From CAUSKK01 sp963532425 (lineage in GTDB: Bacteria > Pseudomonadota > Gammaproteobacteria > Cardiobacteriales > Cardiobacteriaceae), in NCBI GenBank assembly GCA_963532425.1, contig CAUSKK010000013.1, positions 1-64,000 on the forward strand: DNA of 64,000 nucleotides, written 5' to 3'. A model generated the notes under the pieces. That model saw only the letters and a program-made list of their open reading frames with translations, did not search any database and was not told the DNA's origin. Each line of letters starts with the position of its first letter. Positions within the stretch are counted from its first letter, which is position 1. Both the position numbers and the translations under genes were made by a program. Below are positions 54,005-62,582 of the stretch, in pieces.

Positions 54005-55309
54005 ATGTCCAGCGTGGTAGCAATAGAAGATTTATTAGATAATAAGAAAGTTACCAATGAAAGAAAGAAATATCTTGAAAAAATATTAGAAATTAACAAC
54101 GACGATGATAAATATAAAACTATAGCTAGACATCATTTGGCAATGAACTTGACCGAAGACATTATTGCAAATAATGAATATATGGATAGTAATAAACTTG
54201 AAGAAAGGATTAGACATATTAAAGAAAACCTTAAATCCATATCACACGACAATATCGTCCTAGAAAAAATTCTAGATGCTATTGGTATAAGTAATAAAAT
54301 ATTTTATTTTTTATTAAAGGCCTATTTTTTTGTTAATAAAATTAAAAATAATTTAAAAATTCCAAAACCCAAAAATATAATGGACTATCTAATACATGAA
54401 ACAAAAGTAGCTCACTATACCTCACCGTTAATTGCTTACGAATTAATACATCAAGATTGTTCAAGAGTAAGATTAAATACAATAAATTACGTAAATGATC
54501 CTACTGAAGGTGTAGTTATAAGAAAATATTTAGGATTAAATCCTAGCAAAGATCCTTCTTATAATATGGGAGTCTTTATTTGTTGCTTTACTTTTAATTA
54601 TGACAGTTTAAATCAATTTAGATTATATGGAAAAAATAATGGAATCGAAGCATCTGGTGTAAGTATCATTTTTAATAATGACTTCTTCAATAATAGCCAT
54701 TATGAAGATAATTCTTTGATATATTCTAATGACAAAGAAAATAATAATCAAAAGATAAGACTATATAGATGCATTTATATTGAGCCTAATAGTAATTATT
54801 TTCGCCTATCTAGACGCGACGAAATTACCTTCTATAAACAGTATAGAGATGAATTAAAACAAAATGAAATTGATAAGTTATGGATAGATTATAATGATCA
54901 AATCAACGAAATAGAAAGTGATATAAAAAACCATCTTTATAGTATAAATAAATGTATTGAAAATATAAAAAATATCATGGATAAGGAAAAATATAAATCT
55001 GATATAAAAGATAATATTTTTAATATTATTAACGCAATAATATTGCCTTTACAATATTTAGTAAAACACGCTGCTTTTCAAGAGGAGCAGGAATGTAGAG
55101 TTATATATCTAATAGATAAGACAAATGATAAAATAAAAAAGAATATAGATAAAAAACTGATCTATGTTGAATATGTATCAGATACAAAAAAATATATAGA
55201 TAAAATTTATTTTTCTCCTGGTGCGAAAGATTATAAAGATTTTTTTGTATCTAAAGACTTTCCTGAATCTAAATTAAAAGATTCTTTAAATCCCTTTCGG
55301 AATAAATAA
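54005..55309 (+). CDS. DUF2971-like protein (C-terminal part of the split gene)
   Basis: The 434-residue frame has DUF2971 features: VAHYTSPLIAYELI, LNTINYVNDPTEG, FICCFTFNYDSLNQFRLYG, QEEQECRVIYL and DKIYFSPGAKDYKDFF. DUF2971 proteins are of unknown function and often lie in accessory or defence islands. The frame is open upstream of ATG 54005, back to about 53894, and reads NQIKKLFLEIKNIFISQELD without a start, so the ATG given may not be the true beginning. Confidence 0.7.
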   Translation: MSSVVAIEDLLDNKKVTNERKKYLEKILEINNDDDKYKTIARHHLAMNLTEDIIANNEYMDSNKLEERIRHIKENLKSISHDNIVLEKILDAIGISNKIFYFLLKAYFFVNKIKNNLKIPKPKNIMDYLIHETKVAHYTSPLIAYELIHQDCSRVRLNTINYVNDPTEGVVIRKYLGLNPSKDPSYNMGVFICCFTFNYDSLNQFRLYGKNNGIEASGVSIIFNNDFFNNSHYEDNSLIYSNDKENNNQKIRLYRCIYIEPNSNYFRLSRRDEITFYKQYRDELKQNEIDKLWIDYNDQINEIESDIKNHLYSINKCIENIKNIMDKEKYKSDIKDNIFNIINAIILPLQYLVKHAAFQEEQECRVIYLIDKTNDKIKKNIDKKLIYVEYVSDTKKYIDKIYFSPGAKDYKDFFVSKDFPESKLKDSLNPFRNK

Positions 55310-55377
55310 TCTAAATTATAGCAATTAATTTCAAATTTTAATTCTGTTTTATGAGCTAGCCAGCGAGAAATAAGTTG

Positions 55378-55768
55378 GCGTCATTCTGCCAGGCTAATGG
55401 GAGGCATCTGGCTTTTCGCTCTGGCCCTATTTCTTCTCCAATTAATCCTACCGGATCGGGCCGGTCGCGGGCCGGTGCAGACGGTCTTCTTTCTTGTACT
55501 AATCCTGCTGACCCTGCCCAGCACGCTGCTGCTCCTGGCCGACTGGCTGCGCGGGCAGCTCCGGGGCCGGGCCGGCATTCTGGCCGCCTATCTGCTATTT
55601 GTCGCTGCCGTCGCTGGCATCGGTGCCCTCATTGGTTCTTTGCTGCTCCAGCCGGTGCCACTGCTGCCGCTGAAACCGGTCATCTTTGTTCATCTGCTGC
55701 TGGCGTTGGGACTGCTGGTCTGCACGCTGGGCGCACCGCCGGCCAAATTGCCTTGGCCTTCCCGTTAA
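55378..55768 (+). pseudogene. Truncated copy of a small membrane protein gene
   Basis: From 55378 the frame RHSARLMGGIWLFALALFLL matches RHRSARLIGGIWLFTLALFLL of the gene at 57221, but the first 40 or so residues are missing where the AT-rich island meets it. The C-terminus also leaves the family sequence after LLVCTLGAP and stops about 50 residues early. ATG 55397 could still start a 123-residue membrane protein, so expression is possible. Confidence 0.7.
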
Positions 55769-55807
55769 ATACAAACGCTAGAAGCGTTTTTAGCGTCGGT
55801 AAATGCC

Positions 55808-56548
55808 CTAGGGCTTACGGAAGGTGATGCAATAGAAGCGCCTGTCCCAGAGCAGTTCGGTTCGCCGCTCCTGCACGGTCGCGGGAATGCAGGCCTCAAT
55901 GGCCGCCAAATCGACGGTGGCGTCGGTGAAATAGCGCTTCGATAGCGCGCTCTTCTTGTACTGCTCCTCCACATAGTCGGCCGTCTCGTCGGCAATCAGC
56001 AGCTTCGTGCCAGGCTTGGCCACCCGCAGCATCTCGCGCACCGCCCGGGCCTTGTCGCTGAAGAAATTAATGCCGCCCACGTGGAAGACCCCGTCGAAGC
56101 TATTATCGGCGAAGGGCAAATCCTCGGCGGCGCAGTTCACCAGGGTCAGCTGCGCCCGCTTGGCCCAGCGGGCCGCGCAGCGCTTGAGCATGCCCAGGGA
56201 AATGTCCACGCCCGTCAGCGCGATGGTTTGCAAATCCACCCCGGCGGGCAGGTAGGCCAGGTCGGCGCCGGTGCCGATGGACACATAGAGCATGGCGCTG
56301 CCCGGTACCCAGGGCAGCTGGCTCATCAGCTGCCGGCGCATCTCGGCAATGGAGTTGCCGTACTTAAGGCGGCCCAGCCAGCGCTCGGCGAAATCGTAGC
56401 CCAGCGCCATCCAGTTATACATCTTCATGTACTTTCTATTGTCGCCCTGGAGATAGGCCGGATTCTCATAGATATAAATGCCCTGCTCCCGCCGCAGGCG
56501 GGCCCCGTCAATGTCCGCCCGCAATTTCTCCAGCCCGTTAGCCATCAC
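55808..56548 (-). CDS. Class I SAM-dependent methyltransferase (UbiE-like)
   Basis: The 246-residue protein has the SAM-binding motif LYVSIGTGADLAYL, then LTGVDISLGMLKRC, CAAEDLPFADNSFDGVFHVGG and REMLRVAKPGTKLLIADE, in the order of UbiE/Coq5-type methyltransferases. GTG in place of the usual GxGxG is a mild departure. The substrate is unknown. It overlaps the upstream exported-protein gene by 11 bp, so the two form an operon. Confidence 0.88.
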   Translation of the reverse strand: MMANGLEKLRADIDGARLRREQGIYIYENPAYLQGDNRKYMKMYNWMALGYDFAERWLGRLKYGNSIAEMRRQLMSQLPWVPGSAMLYVSIGTGADLAYLPAGVDLQTIALTGVDISLGMLKRCAARWAKRAQLTLVNCAAEDLPFADNSFDGVFHVGGINFFSDKARAVREMLRVAKPGTKLLIADETADYVEEQYKKSALSKRYFTDATVDLAAIEACIPATVQERRTELLWDRRFYCITFRKP

Positions 56549-57080
56549 TTTTCTCTTTAACCTCCTTGTACTCGCCGTCCGCGTCGGGGCAGAAGGTCTG
56601 CGTGGCTTCCTCCCGGAATTGCTGGCCGTCCCAGACGTACTGGGTTTCGCTGGCGCAGCCCAGGCCGCCGGCCCGGCCGCCGCCCTCGATGACGCCGCGA
56701 CCGTCCCTGTTGCTGTAGTCGTAGCCGTCGTCGATGGGCACCCGCTCCTTCAGCTGACGCTTTTCGTCCAGCAACGCGAATAAATCGGCGCCGTTGTAGC
56801 TGCTCGACCAGCAGGGCATCTGCGCCAGCCAGATTTTGTCGTTCAGTGGGTAGAGGGAAATGGGCGCTTCGGCGGCGGGGCGATTACATTTATAGTCCTC
56901 CTCCAGCGGCGCCTCTAGCCGCGTGCGCAGCTCCTGGTAATCATCGGCCGTGGGTTTAATGACCTCCGGGCTGGTACGGGGCACCGGCGCCGCTCTGACC
57001 GGCTTCTCCTGAGCCGTTGGCGTTGGTGTGGCAGCGCTGGCCACGGCGCTGATCAGGCATAGGGTGATTAGTTTTTTCAT
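56538..57080 (-). CDS. Exported DUF1176-like protein
   Basis: The 180-residue product has a signal peptide (KKLITLCLISAVASA) and Cys residues in a pattern like the C-terminal half of DUF1176 proteins: MPCWSSSYNGADLFALLDE and GGLGCASETQYVWDGQQFRE. Function unknown. It is shorter than full DUF1176 proteins. The methyltransferase gene follows and overlaps it. Confidence 0.65.
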   Translation of the reverse strand: MKKLITLCLISAVASAATPTPTAQEKPVRAAPVPRTSPEVIKPTADDYQELRTRLEAPLEEDYKCNRPAAEAPISLYPLNDKIWLAQMPCWSSSYNGADLFALLDEKRQLKERVPIDDGYDYSNRDGRGVIEGGGRAGGLGCASETQYVWDGQQFREEATQTFCPDADGEYKEVKEKSDG

Positions 57081-57220
57081 CGAGTTACTCCTTAGAAAAT
57101 CTACATTTTAGGAACTTTAGGCGCCGGCGGTCCCGGTGCTGCGCTTTTTTAACTCCCAATTCCTACGGGGAAGCGCTTCGTTGTTGATAAAGCCCCGGGA
57201 ATTTTTGCTTAAATGGGGCC

Positions 57221-57872
57221 ATGAACACTAGAAACACTGCCCTAACATTGGCCACCCTCGGCTTCAGCGCCGCCCTCGCCGCCAACGACGACCCCAACCG
57301 CCGGACCCGGGCCCGCCGCCGCAAAGCAGCCCGCCGGCACCGTTCCGCCCGGCTAATCGGGGGCATCTGGCTGTTCACCCTCGCCCTGTTTCTTCTCCAA
57401 TTAATCCTGCCGGCCGACGCCGGCCGCGCGCCGGTGCAGAATGTCTTCTTTCTCGTCCTAATTCTGCTGGCGCTGCCCAGCACGCTGCTGCTCCTGGCCG
57501 ACGAGCTACGCGGGCGGCTTCGGGGCCGGGCCGGCATTCTGGCCACCTACCTGCTCTTCGTTGCCGCCCGCCGGCATCGGTGCCCTCATCGGTTCTCTAC
57601 TGCTTCGGCCGGTGCCCCTGCTGCCACTGAAGCTGGTCATCTTTGTTCATCTGCTGCTGATACTGGGCCTGCTGGCCAGCACGCTGGTTGCCGGCCTGAC
57701 CGCCCTGCTAGGGTGGCTTTACCTGAAGGTTTACGGCCGGGCGCCGGGGCCGCTGCTGGGGCTGTTATTGAACCTGCTCAGTCTGGCCGGCGTCTACACG
57801 CTGGCCCAGCTGCTGAACCACCGGCTGCCACTGGATAGCTGGCTGAATTTCCTCTGGCTTTTTCGTCTCTAG
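57221..57872 (+). pseudogene. Frameshifted small membrane protein gene
   Basis: The gene starts at ATG 57221 with a basic N-terminus, then GGIWLFTLALFLLQLILP and PSTLLLLADELRGRLRGR. After LLFVAA at about 57567 the frame goes wrong; the next frame carries AGIGALIGSLLLRPVPLLPL and a natural C-terminus ending at 57872. The copy at 55378 reads through this point as LFVAAVAGIGALIG, and comparison shows that two bases (GT) are missing here. Confidence 0.85.
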
Positions 57873-58350
57873 CCATTAGCGAGGAAGCGCTTCAACCGGA
57901 GCAGATTTAGAAAGGGGGAGCGCTTCGTTCTGGAACGCGGCTCCCGGCCGAGAAAACCAACTGGAGCAAATCCAGCCGAAGCGCTTCGGTTTTAGCCGGC
58001 TCGGGCCGGGGGGAAACGGCTTCAGAGGGGAAGCGCTTCGTTCTAGAGAGCCCAGCTTCGGCCCCGGCGCCCAGAAAAGCCATTGCCAACGAAGCGCTTC
58101 GGTTTAGCGCTGTAGATTGCTTAGGAGGGAGCGCTTCGACTGGTGGGGCCAATGGAGTGAAGCGCTTCGTTTGGGGAGACGGGAAACCCCGGCCCGATGG
58201 GGAACGGGGAGCGCTTCGGCAACCCCATTGGAGAGGAAGCGCTTCCCCAGAACGAAGCGCTTCGGTTTGAACCCAAAGAAGGAAGCGCTTCCGGCCGGCC
58301 CCGGGCAACGAAGGCTTCCGGCCGGCCCAGGGGGAAGCGCTTCTCTGCCT
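57873..58350. repeat. GAAGCGCTTC array in a convergent space
   Basis: I count nine exact decamers between 57883 and 58343, plus three GGAGCGCTTC variants. The left gene is the frameshifted membrane protein and the right gene is ahpF, pointing inward. No gene is seen. Confidence 0.9.
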
Positions 58351-58376
58351 AAAAAAAACGCCGCCCGGCGGCGGCG
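58351..58376 (-). terminator. Rho-independent terminator after ahpF
   Basis: On the minus strand CGCCGCCG/CGGCG-type stem followed by eight T residues, 7 bp beyond the ahpF stop. Confidence 0.85.
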
Positions 58377-58382
58377 CGGGGG

Positions 58383-59939
58383 TTAGCCCTGGCGTTGCAA
58401 ATAGTCAAAGGCGCTGAGGGCGGCCTTGGCGCCCTCGCCCATGGCGATGATGATTTGCTTATAGGGAACGGTGCTCACGTCGCCGGCGGCAAAGAGGCCG
58501 GGAATGTTGGTTTCACACTTGGCGTTGATGACCACCTCTCCGGCCGGCGTCCGTTCCACCTCGGCGCCGAGGAAATCGCCGTTCGGCACCAGGCCAATCT
58601 GGACGAAGACCCCGGCCAGGGGCAGCGACCGTAGCTGCTGGCTGGCCCGGTCGAGGTAGTCGATGCGGCTGACGGTGCCGTTTTCACTGTGAATGGCCTG
58701 CACCGCCGCCTCGGTGATAACGCGGATATTGGCGCGCCGGCCCAGCTGTTCCACCAGCACTTTGTCGGCCTTCAGCGTCGGCTGGAATTCCAGCAGGGTT
58801 ACGCTGCCCACCATATTGGCCAGGTCCAGCGCCGCCTCCACGCCGGAGTTGCCGCCGCCGACCACGGCAATGTCCTTGCCCTTGAAGAAGGGGCCGTCGC
58901 AGTGGGGGCAGAAGGCCACGCCGCTGCCGATGTTTTCCCGTTCGCCGGGCACGCCCAGTTCCCGCCATTTGGCGCCGCTGGCGACGATGACCGTGCGGCT
59001 TTCCAGCACCTCGCCGCTGTTCAGGGTGAGGCGGAAGCCCGGCCCTAGCGTTTCCAGCTTGGCCACGCGCAGGTTCTCGCGGCGGTTGATGTTATAGGCC
59101 TCGAGGTGGCGCTGGAGGTTCTGGGCCAGCTCGGTGCCGGTGGTTTTGACCGTGGCGATGAGGTTTTCAATGTCCACCGTGTCCTTGACCTGGCCGCCGA
59201 TGCGGTCGGCCACTAGCGCCACCTTCAGGCCCTTGCGCGCCGCATAGATGGCCGCCGAGGCTCCGGCCGGGCCGCCGCCAATGACCACCACGTCCTGCAG
59301 GGGAAGCGCTTCGTCCGGAGCGCCGGCCGCCAGCTCCGGCTGCCGTTCCAGCAGCTTGGCCACCAGCGTGGCCGGGTCAATCTTGCCGTTGGCGAAGGAT
59401 TCGCCGTTGAGGAAGACCGCCGGCACGCCCTGGATATTGCGGCGCTCGATTTCCTCGGGATAGAGGCCGCCGTCAATCATTTCGCTGCTAATCAGAGGGT
59501 TAAGCAGGGCGAACTGGTTCAGGGTCTGCACCACGTCCGGGCAGTTGTGGCAGGAGAGGGAGACGAAAGTCTCAAAGCGCAGCGGCGTCCGGACGGCCCT
59601 GATGAGCTTCTGAATGCCCGCGTCCAGCTTGGGCGGGTGGCCGCCGGCCTGGAGCAGGGCCAGTATCAGCGAGGAAAACTCGTGGCCGCCGGGAATGCCG
59701 CTGAAGACGATGCCGGTGGGCTCGCCGTCGACGATGAGGGCAAAGCTCAGCGGCGAGCGCAGGGGCAGGGCCGCCGCCGTAACGAAGAGGTGTTCCGAGG
59801 TGCTGGCCAGCTGCTGGAGAAACTGTTCCAAGGCCGGCCGCTGGGGGTGTTCGCCCGGAGCCAGAGCCAGGCTGACATCTTTCTGGAGCTTGGCCAGATG
59901 GCCGCGCACCGCCGCTAGCATTTCATTATCTAAAAGCAT
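58383..59939 (-). CDS. ahpF: Alkyl hydroperoxide reductase subunit F
   Basis: AhpF passes electrons from NADH to AhpC. The 518-residue flavoprotein has an N-terminal thioredoxin-like domain with CHNC in [12 protein letters not shown], the FAD motif [20 protein letters not shown], the redox pair CPHC in [13 protein letters not shown], and the NAD motif [16 protein letters not shown]. It lies downstream of ahpC, separated by a terminator. A decamer at about 59302 gives EALPL in the linker. Confidence 0.97.
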   Translation of the reverse strand: MLLDNEMLAAVRGHLAKLQKDVSLALAPGEHPQRPALEQFLQQLASTSEHLFVTAAALPLRSPLSFALIVDGEPTGIVFSGIPGGHEFSSLILALLQAGGHPPKLDAGIQKLIRAVRTPLRFETFVSLSCHNCPDVVQTLNQFALLNPLISSEMIDGGLYPEEIERRNIQGVPAVFLNGESFANGKIDPATLVAKLLERQPELAAGAPDEALPLQDVVVIGGGPAGASAAIYAARKGLKVALVADRIGGQVKDTVDIENLIATVKTTGTELAQNLQRHLEAYNINRRENLRVAKLETLGPGFRLTLNSGEVLESRTVIVASGAKWRELGVPGERENIGSGVAFCPHCDGPFFKGKDIAVVGGGNSGVEAALDLANMVGSVTLLEFQPTLKADKVLVEQLGRRANIRVITEAAVQAIHSENGTVSRIDYLDRASQQLRSLPLAGVFVQIGLVPNGDFLGAEVERTPAGEVVINAKCETNIPGLFAAGDVSTVPYKQIIIAMGEGAKAALSAFDYLQRQG

Positions 59940-59976
59940 TTTTCTATTTCCTTTGATTATTTAAATGGTAAAGGGG

Positions 59977-60000
59977 AAAAAAGAAGCGCCGAAGCGCTTC
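59977..60000 (-). terminator. UUCG hairpin terminator built from the decamer, after ahpC
   Basis: On the minus strand the sequence GAAGCGCTTCGGCGCTTC folds as a GAAGCGC/GCGCTTC stem with a TTCG loop and is followed by six T residues. The first ten bases are the decamer itself. It would lower ahpF expression relative to ahpC. Confidence 0.8.
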
Positions 60001-60034
60001 AAGGGTTTATCACAGAGGTATTTATTGAGGAAAT

Positions 60035-60604
60035 TTAAATTTTGCCGATGAGGTCGAGGCTGGGTTTCAGGGTTTCCTGGCCGGCCTCCCAGGCGGCCGG
60101 GCAGACTTCGCCGTCGTGGCTGGCCACATACTGGGCGGCCTTGACCTTGCGCAGCATGTCCTTGGCACTGCGGCCGATGCCGTTGTCGTGGATTTCGGCC
60201 ACCTTAATTTGACCCTCGGGATTGACCAGGAAGGTGCCCCGCAGGGCCACGCCCTCCTCCTCAATCATGACGTCGAAGAAGCGCGCCAGCTGGCCGGTGG
60301 GGTCGCCGAGCATGGGGTATTTAATTTTACCGATGGCGTCGCTGTGGTCGTGCCAGGCCTTGTGGGTGAAATGGGTGTCGCAGGAGACGGCGTAGACTTC
60401 CACGCCTAGGCTTTTCAGCTCGTCATAGTGCTTCTGCATGTCCTCCAGCTCGGTGGGGCAGACGAAGGTAAAGTCGGCCGGATAGAAGAGGAAAATCGAC
60501 CAGTGGCCGAGCACGTCGGCGGTGCTGACGGTGCCGAGCTCGTCCTTGCCGGCCAGGTAGGCCTGGGCGGTGAACTGGGGAAGGGTTCTATTGATGATTG
60601 GCAT
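60035..60604 (-). CDS. ahpC: Peroxiredoxin AhpC
   Basis: AhpC reduces hydrogen peroxide and organic peroxides. The 189-residue 2-Cys peroxiredoxin has its peroxidatic Cys in DFTFVCPTELEDMQ and its resolving Cys in GEVCPAAWEAGQETL. It is divergent from oxyR. GGAGC precedes the start. Confidence 0.97.
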   Translation of the reverse strand: MPIINRTLPQFTAQAYLAGKDELGTVSTADVLGHWSIFLFYPADFTFVCPTELEDMQKHYDELKSLGVEVYAVSCDTHFTHKAWHDHSDAIGKIKYPMLGDPTGQLARFFDVMIEEEGVALRGTFLVNPEGQIKVAEIHDNGIGRSAKDMLRKVKAAQYVASHDGEVCPAAWEAGQETLKPSLDLIGKI

Positions 60605-60751
60605 AACTGCTCCTAAAATGAGTTTCCGATAAATTTTTCCGAATTATACCGCCGTCCGTGGCGGCTGCAAGCGGAAATTTTCGATTTTGTCATTCTGTTT
60701 TCTTTATATAGAATGGTTTGATGATTAATTTCTATAAATAGGAAAATGCCT
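60605..60751. promoter_or_regulatory. ahpC/oxyR divergent promoter region
   Basis: The space is AT-rich from 60676 onward and holds ATAG (60708-60711) and CTAT (60732-60735) elements in an inverted arrangement, reminiscent of OxyR half-sites but not at the usual spacing. OxyR control of ahpC and of itself is well known in relatives; here it is inferred mainly from gene layout. Confidence 0.5.
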
Positions 60752-61705
60752 ATGATTACTCTCCGTCAGATTCAATTCGCCCTGGCCGTGGCCCGGCATA
60801 AACATTTCAAGCGCGCCGCCGACGAATGCAGCATTTCCCAAAGTGCCTTGTCCCTGGGCATCGCCGAAATGGAAAAGAACCTGGGCGTGATTATTTTCGA
60901 GCGCAACAACAAGCAGGTGGTGATTACGCCCATCGGCGAGGAGCTGCTGGCCCGGGCCCAGCAAATCTATCTGGACGCCCAGCAGCTGGTGGAACGGGCC
61001 CATGCCGGCCAGGGTGAGCTCTGTTTCGGCATGCACATGGGCTTCATTCCCACCATCGCCCCCTATCTGCTGCCCAGCGCCCTGCCTCTACTGCGCGCCG
61101 AGTACCCGAAATTCCAGCTCAATATCCACGAGGACACCACCCAACGCCTGCTGGATTTGGTGCACAGCGGCAAAATCGACGGCGCCGTCATCGCCCTGCC
61201 CTTTGATACCAGCGGCCTGCACGTCTTCACCTTCGGCGAGGAGCGCTTCTATGTGCTGCTGCGCGACGACCACCCGCTGAGCCAGAAGAGCAAAATCACC
61301 GTCAATGAGCTGCAGGATTTGCCGCTGCTGATGTTGAGCGAAGGCCACTGCCTGAAGGACCACATCATGGCCATCTGCCAGTTCCACCGGGAGCTCGGCC
61401 GCGACACCTTCCGCCAGGCCTCGCTGAACACGCTGGTGCAGATGACCATCAACGACATGGGCGTAACCCTGGTGCCGGAAATCGCCCTGCCCTCGCTGCG
61501 CGCCCAGCAGGGGGTCAAGGCCCTGCCGCTGGACAAGGGCGGCGTCCACCGCCAGCTGGCCCTGGTAACCCGGCCCAACTATCCGCGTCTGGACGAACTC
61601 AGCCTGCTGATGGAACTGTTCCAGCGCGCCACCCTGCGCCTGAAGGAACAGGCCCAGGACGCCCCGGCGGAAACCCGCCCGGCCGAGGTCAGCAATGCCC
61701 GCTAG
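60752..61705 (+). CDS. oxyR: Hydrogen-peroxide-sensing LysR-type regulator OxyR
   Basis: The 317-residue protein has an N-terminal winged helix (LRQIQFALAVARHKHFKRAA, SQSALSLGIAEMEKNLG) and a LysR effector domain. The redox Cys pair is visible in SEGHCLKDHIMAICQF, nine residues apart as in E. coli OxyR (199 and 208). I chose ATG 60752, eight bases after AGGA; ATG 60746 is too close to that site. It overlaps the next gene by 11 bp. Confidence 0.94.
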   Translation: MITLRQIQFALAVARHKHFKRAADECSISQSALSLGIAEMEKNLGVIIFERNNKQVVITPIGEELLARAQQIYLDAQQLVERAHAGQGELCFGMHMGFIPTIAPYLLPSALPLLRAEYPKFQLNIHEDTTQRLLDLVHSGKIDGAVIALPFDTSGLHVFTFGEERFYVLLRDDHPLSQKSKITVNELQDLPLLMLSEGHCLKDHIMAICQFHRELGRDTFRQASLNTLVQMTINDMGVTLVPEIALPSLRAQQGVKALPLDKGGVHRQLALVTRPNYPRLDELSLLMELFQRATLRLKEQAQDAPAETRPAEVSNAR

Positions 61706-62582
61706 GGCCGCCTACCGGGCGCTGGAGGCCATTCGTCCCCGGCTGCCCGCCGTCCGCAATCAACCCGACCACTACGAGCGGGTGCCGAATCTGCTCGCCC
61801 TGGCCGAGCGCTTCGACGTCTTCTGCTTCGATGCCTTCGGCGTCCTCAACGTCGGCCAGACGGCCATTCCCAACGCCATCGCCACCGTGGCCGAGCTGCG
61901 CCGCCGGGGCAAACGGCTGTTTGTGGTCTCCAACGCCAGCGCCGTGGCCCGGCCCGGACTGGTCGAGCGCTACCGCCGGCTCGGCTACGATTTCACAGCG
62001 GAAGAAATCGTCTCCAGCCGCGATGCCCTGCTGGCCAATTTCAGCCCCGACCCGGCCAAAACCTACGGCCTCATCGGCCTACGCGAGGGCCAGGAGGATT
62101 TGGCCGGCCTGCGGCTGGTCTACCAGGACGAGGCCGATTTCTACGCCCGGGCCGATGAAATCCTGTTCCTGTCCAGCCTGAACTGGGACGACCACCGGCA
62201 GGAGCGCTTCCTCGCCGAAATGGCCGCCCGGCCCCGGCCCGTCTATCTAGGCAATCCCGACCTCATCGCCCCCCAGGGCGCCGCCACCAGCATCGAGGCC
62301 GGCACCTATGTGCTGCTACCCGAAGCGCTCCAGCCCCTGGTGCGCGTCTACGGCAAACCCTGGCCGGCCATCTTCGCAGAAATGGCCCGGCGGCTGGACC
62401 GCTTCAATCCGGCCCGCACGCTGATGCTCGGCGACACGTTGCACACGGACATTCTCGGCGCCAACCACTTCGGCATTGGCAGTGCCCTGGTCAGCGACTG
62501 GGGCTTCTTCAAAGGGCTGGACTGGGCCGCCGCCATCGCCGATTCCGGCATCGTGCCGCACTATGTGCTGCCGGCTCTTTAG
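61695..62582 (+). CDS. HAD-superfamily class IIA hydrolase (NagD-like)
   Basis: The 295-residue protein has HAD motif I in VFCFDAFGVLNVG, motif II VVSNASAVA, the class II cap, the Lys in VYGKPW, and motif IV LMLGDTLHTDILGA. It probably dephosphorylates a sugar phosphate or nucleotide. The second Asp of motif I is replaced (DAF instead of DxD), seen also in some relatives of this branch, so activity may differ. It overlaps oxyR and sanA. Confidence 0.85.
   Translation: MPARAAYRALEAIRPRLPAVRNQPDHYERVPNLLALAERFDVFCFDAFGVLNVGQTAIPNAIATVAELRRRGKRLFVVSNASAVARPGLVERYRRLGYDFTAEEIVSSRDALLANFSPDPAKTYGLIGLREGQEDLAGLRLVYQDEADFYARADEILFLSSLNWDDHRQERFLAEMAARPRPVYLGNPDLIAPQGAATSIEAGTYVLLPEALQPLVRVYGKPWPAIFAEMARRLDRFNPARTLMLGDTLHTDILGANHFGIGSALVSDWGFFKGLDWAAAIADSGIVPHYVLPAL

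Larger units (their letters stand above)
53361..55375. other. AT-rich island, probably foreign
   Basis: The base composition changes sharply just after manA: the next 2 kb is mainly A and T, uses codons such as AAA, AAT, ATA and TTA, and has no GAAGCGCTTC. High GC returns at about 55376, inside a truncated membrane-protein gene. The island holds one split gene. I see no integrase, tRNA or clear direct repeats at its edges. Confidence 0.85.

Noticed and set aside
60700..60740. A formal OxyR operator
   Set aside because: ATAG and CTAT elements are present, but the spacing does not match the known four-element site.
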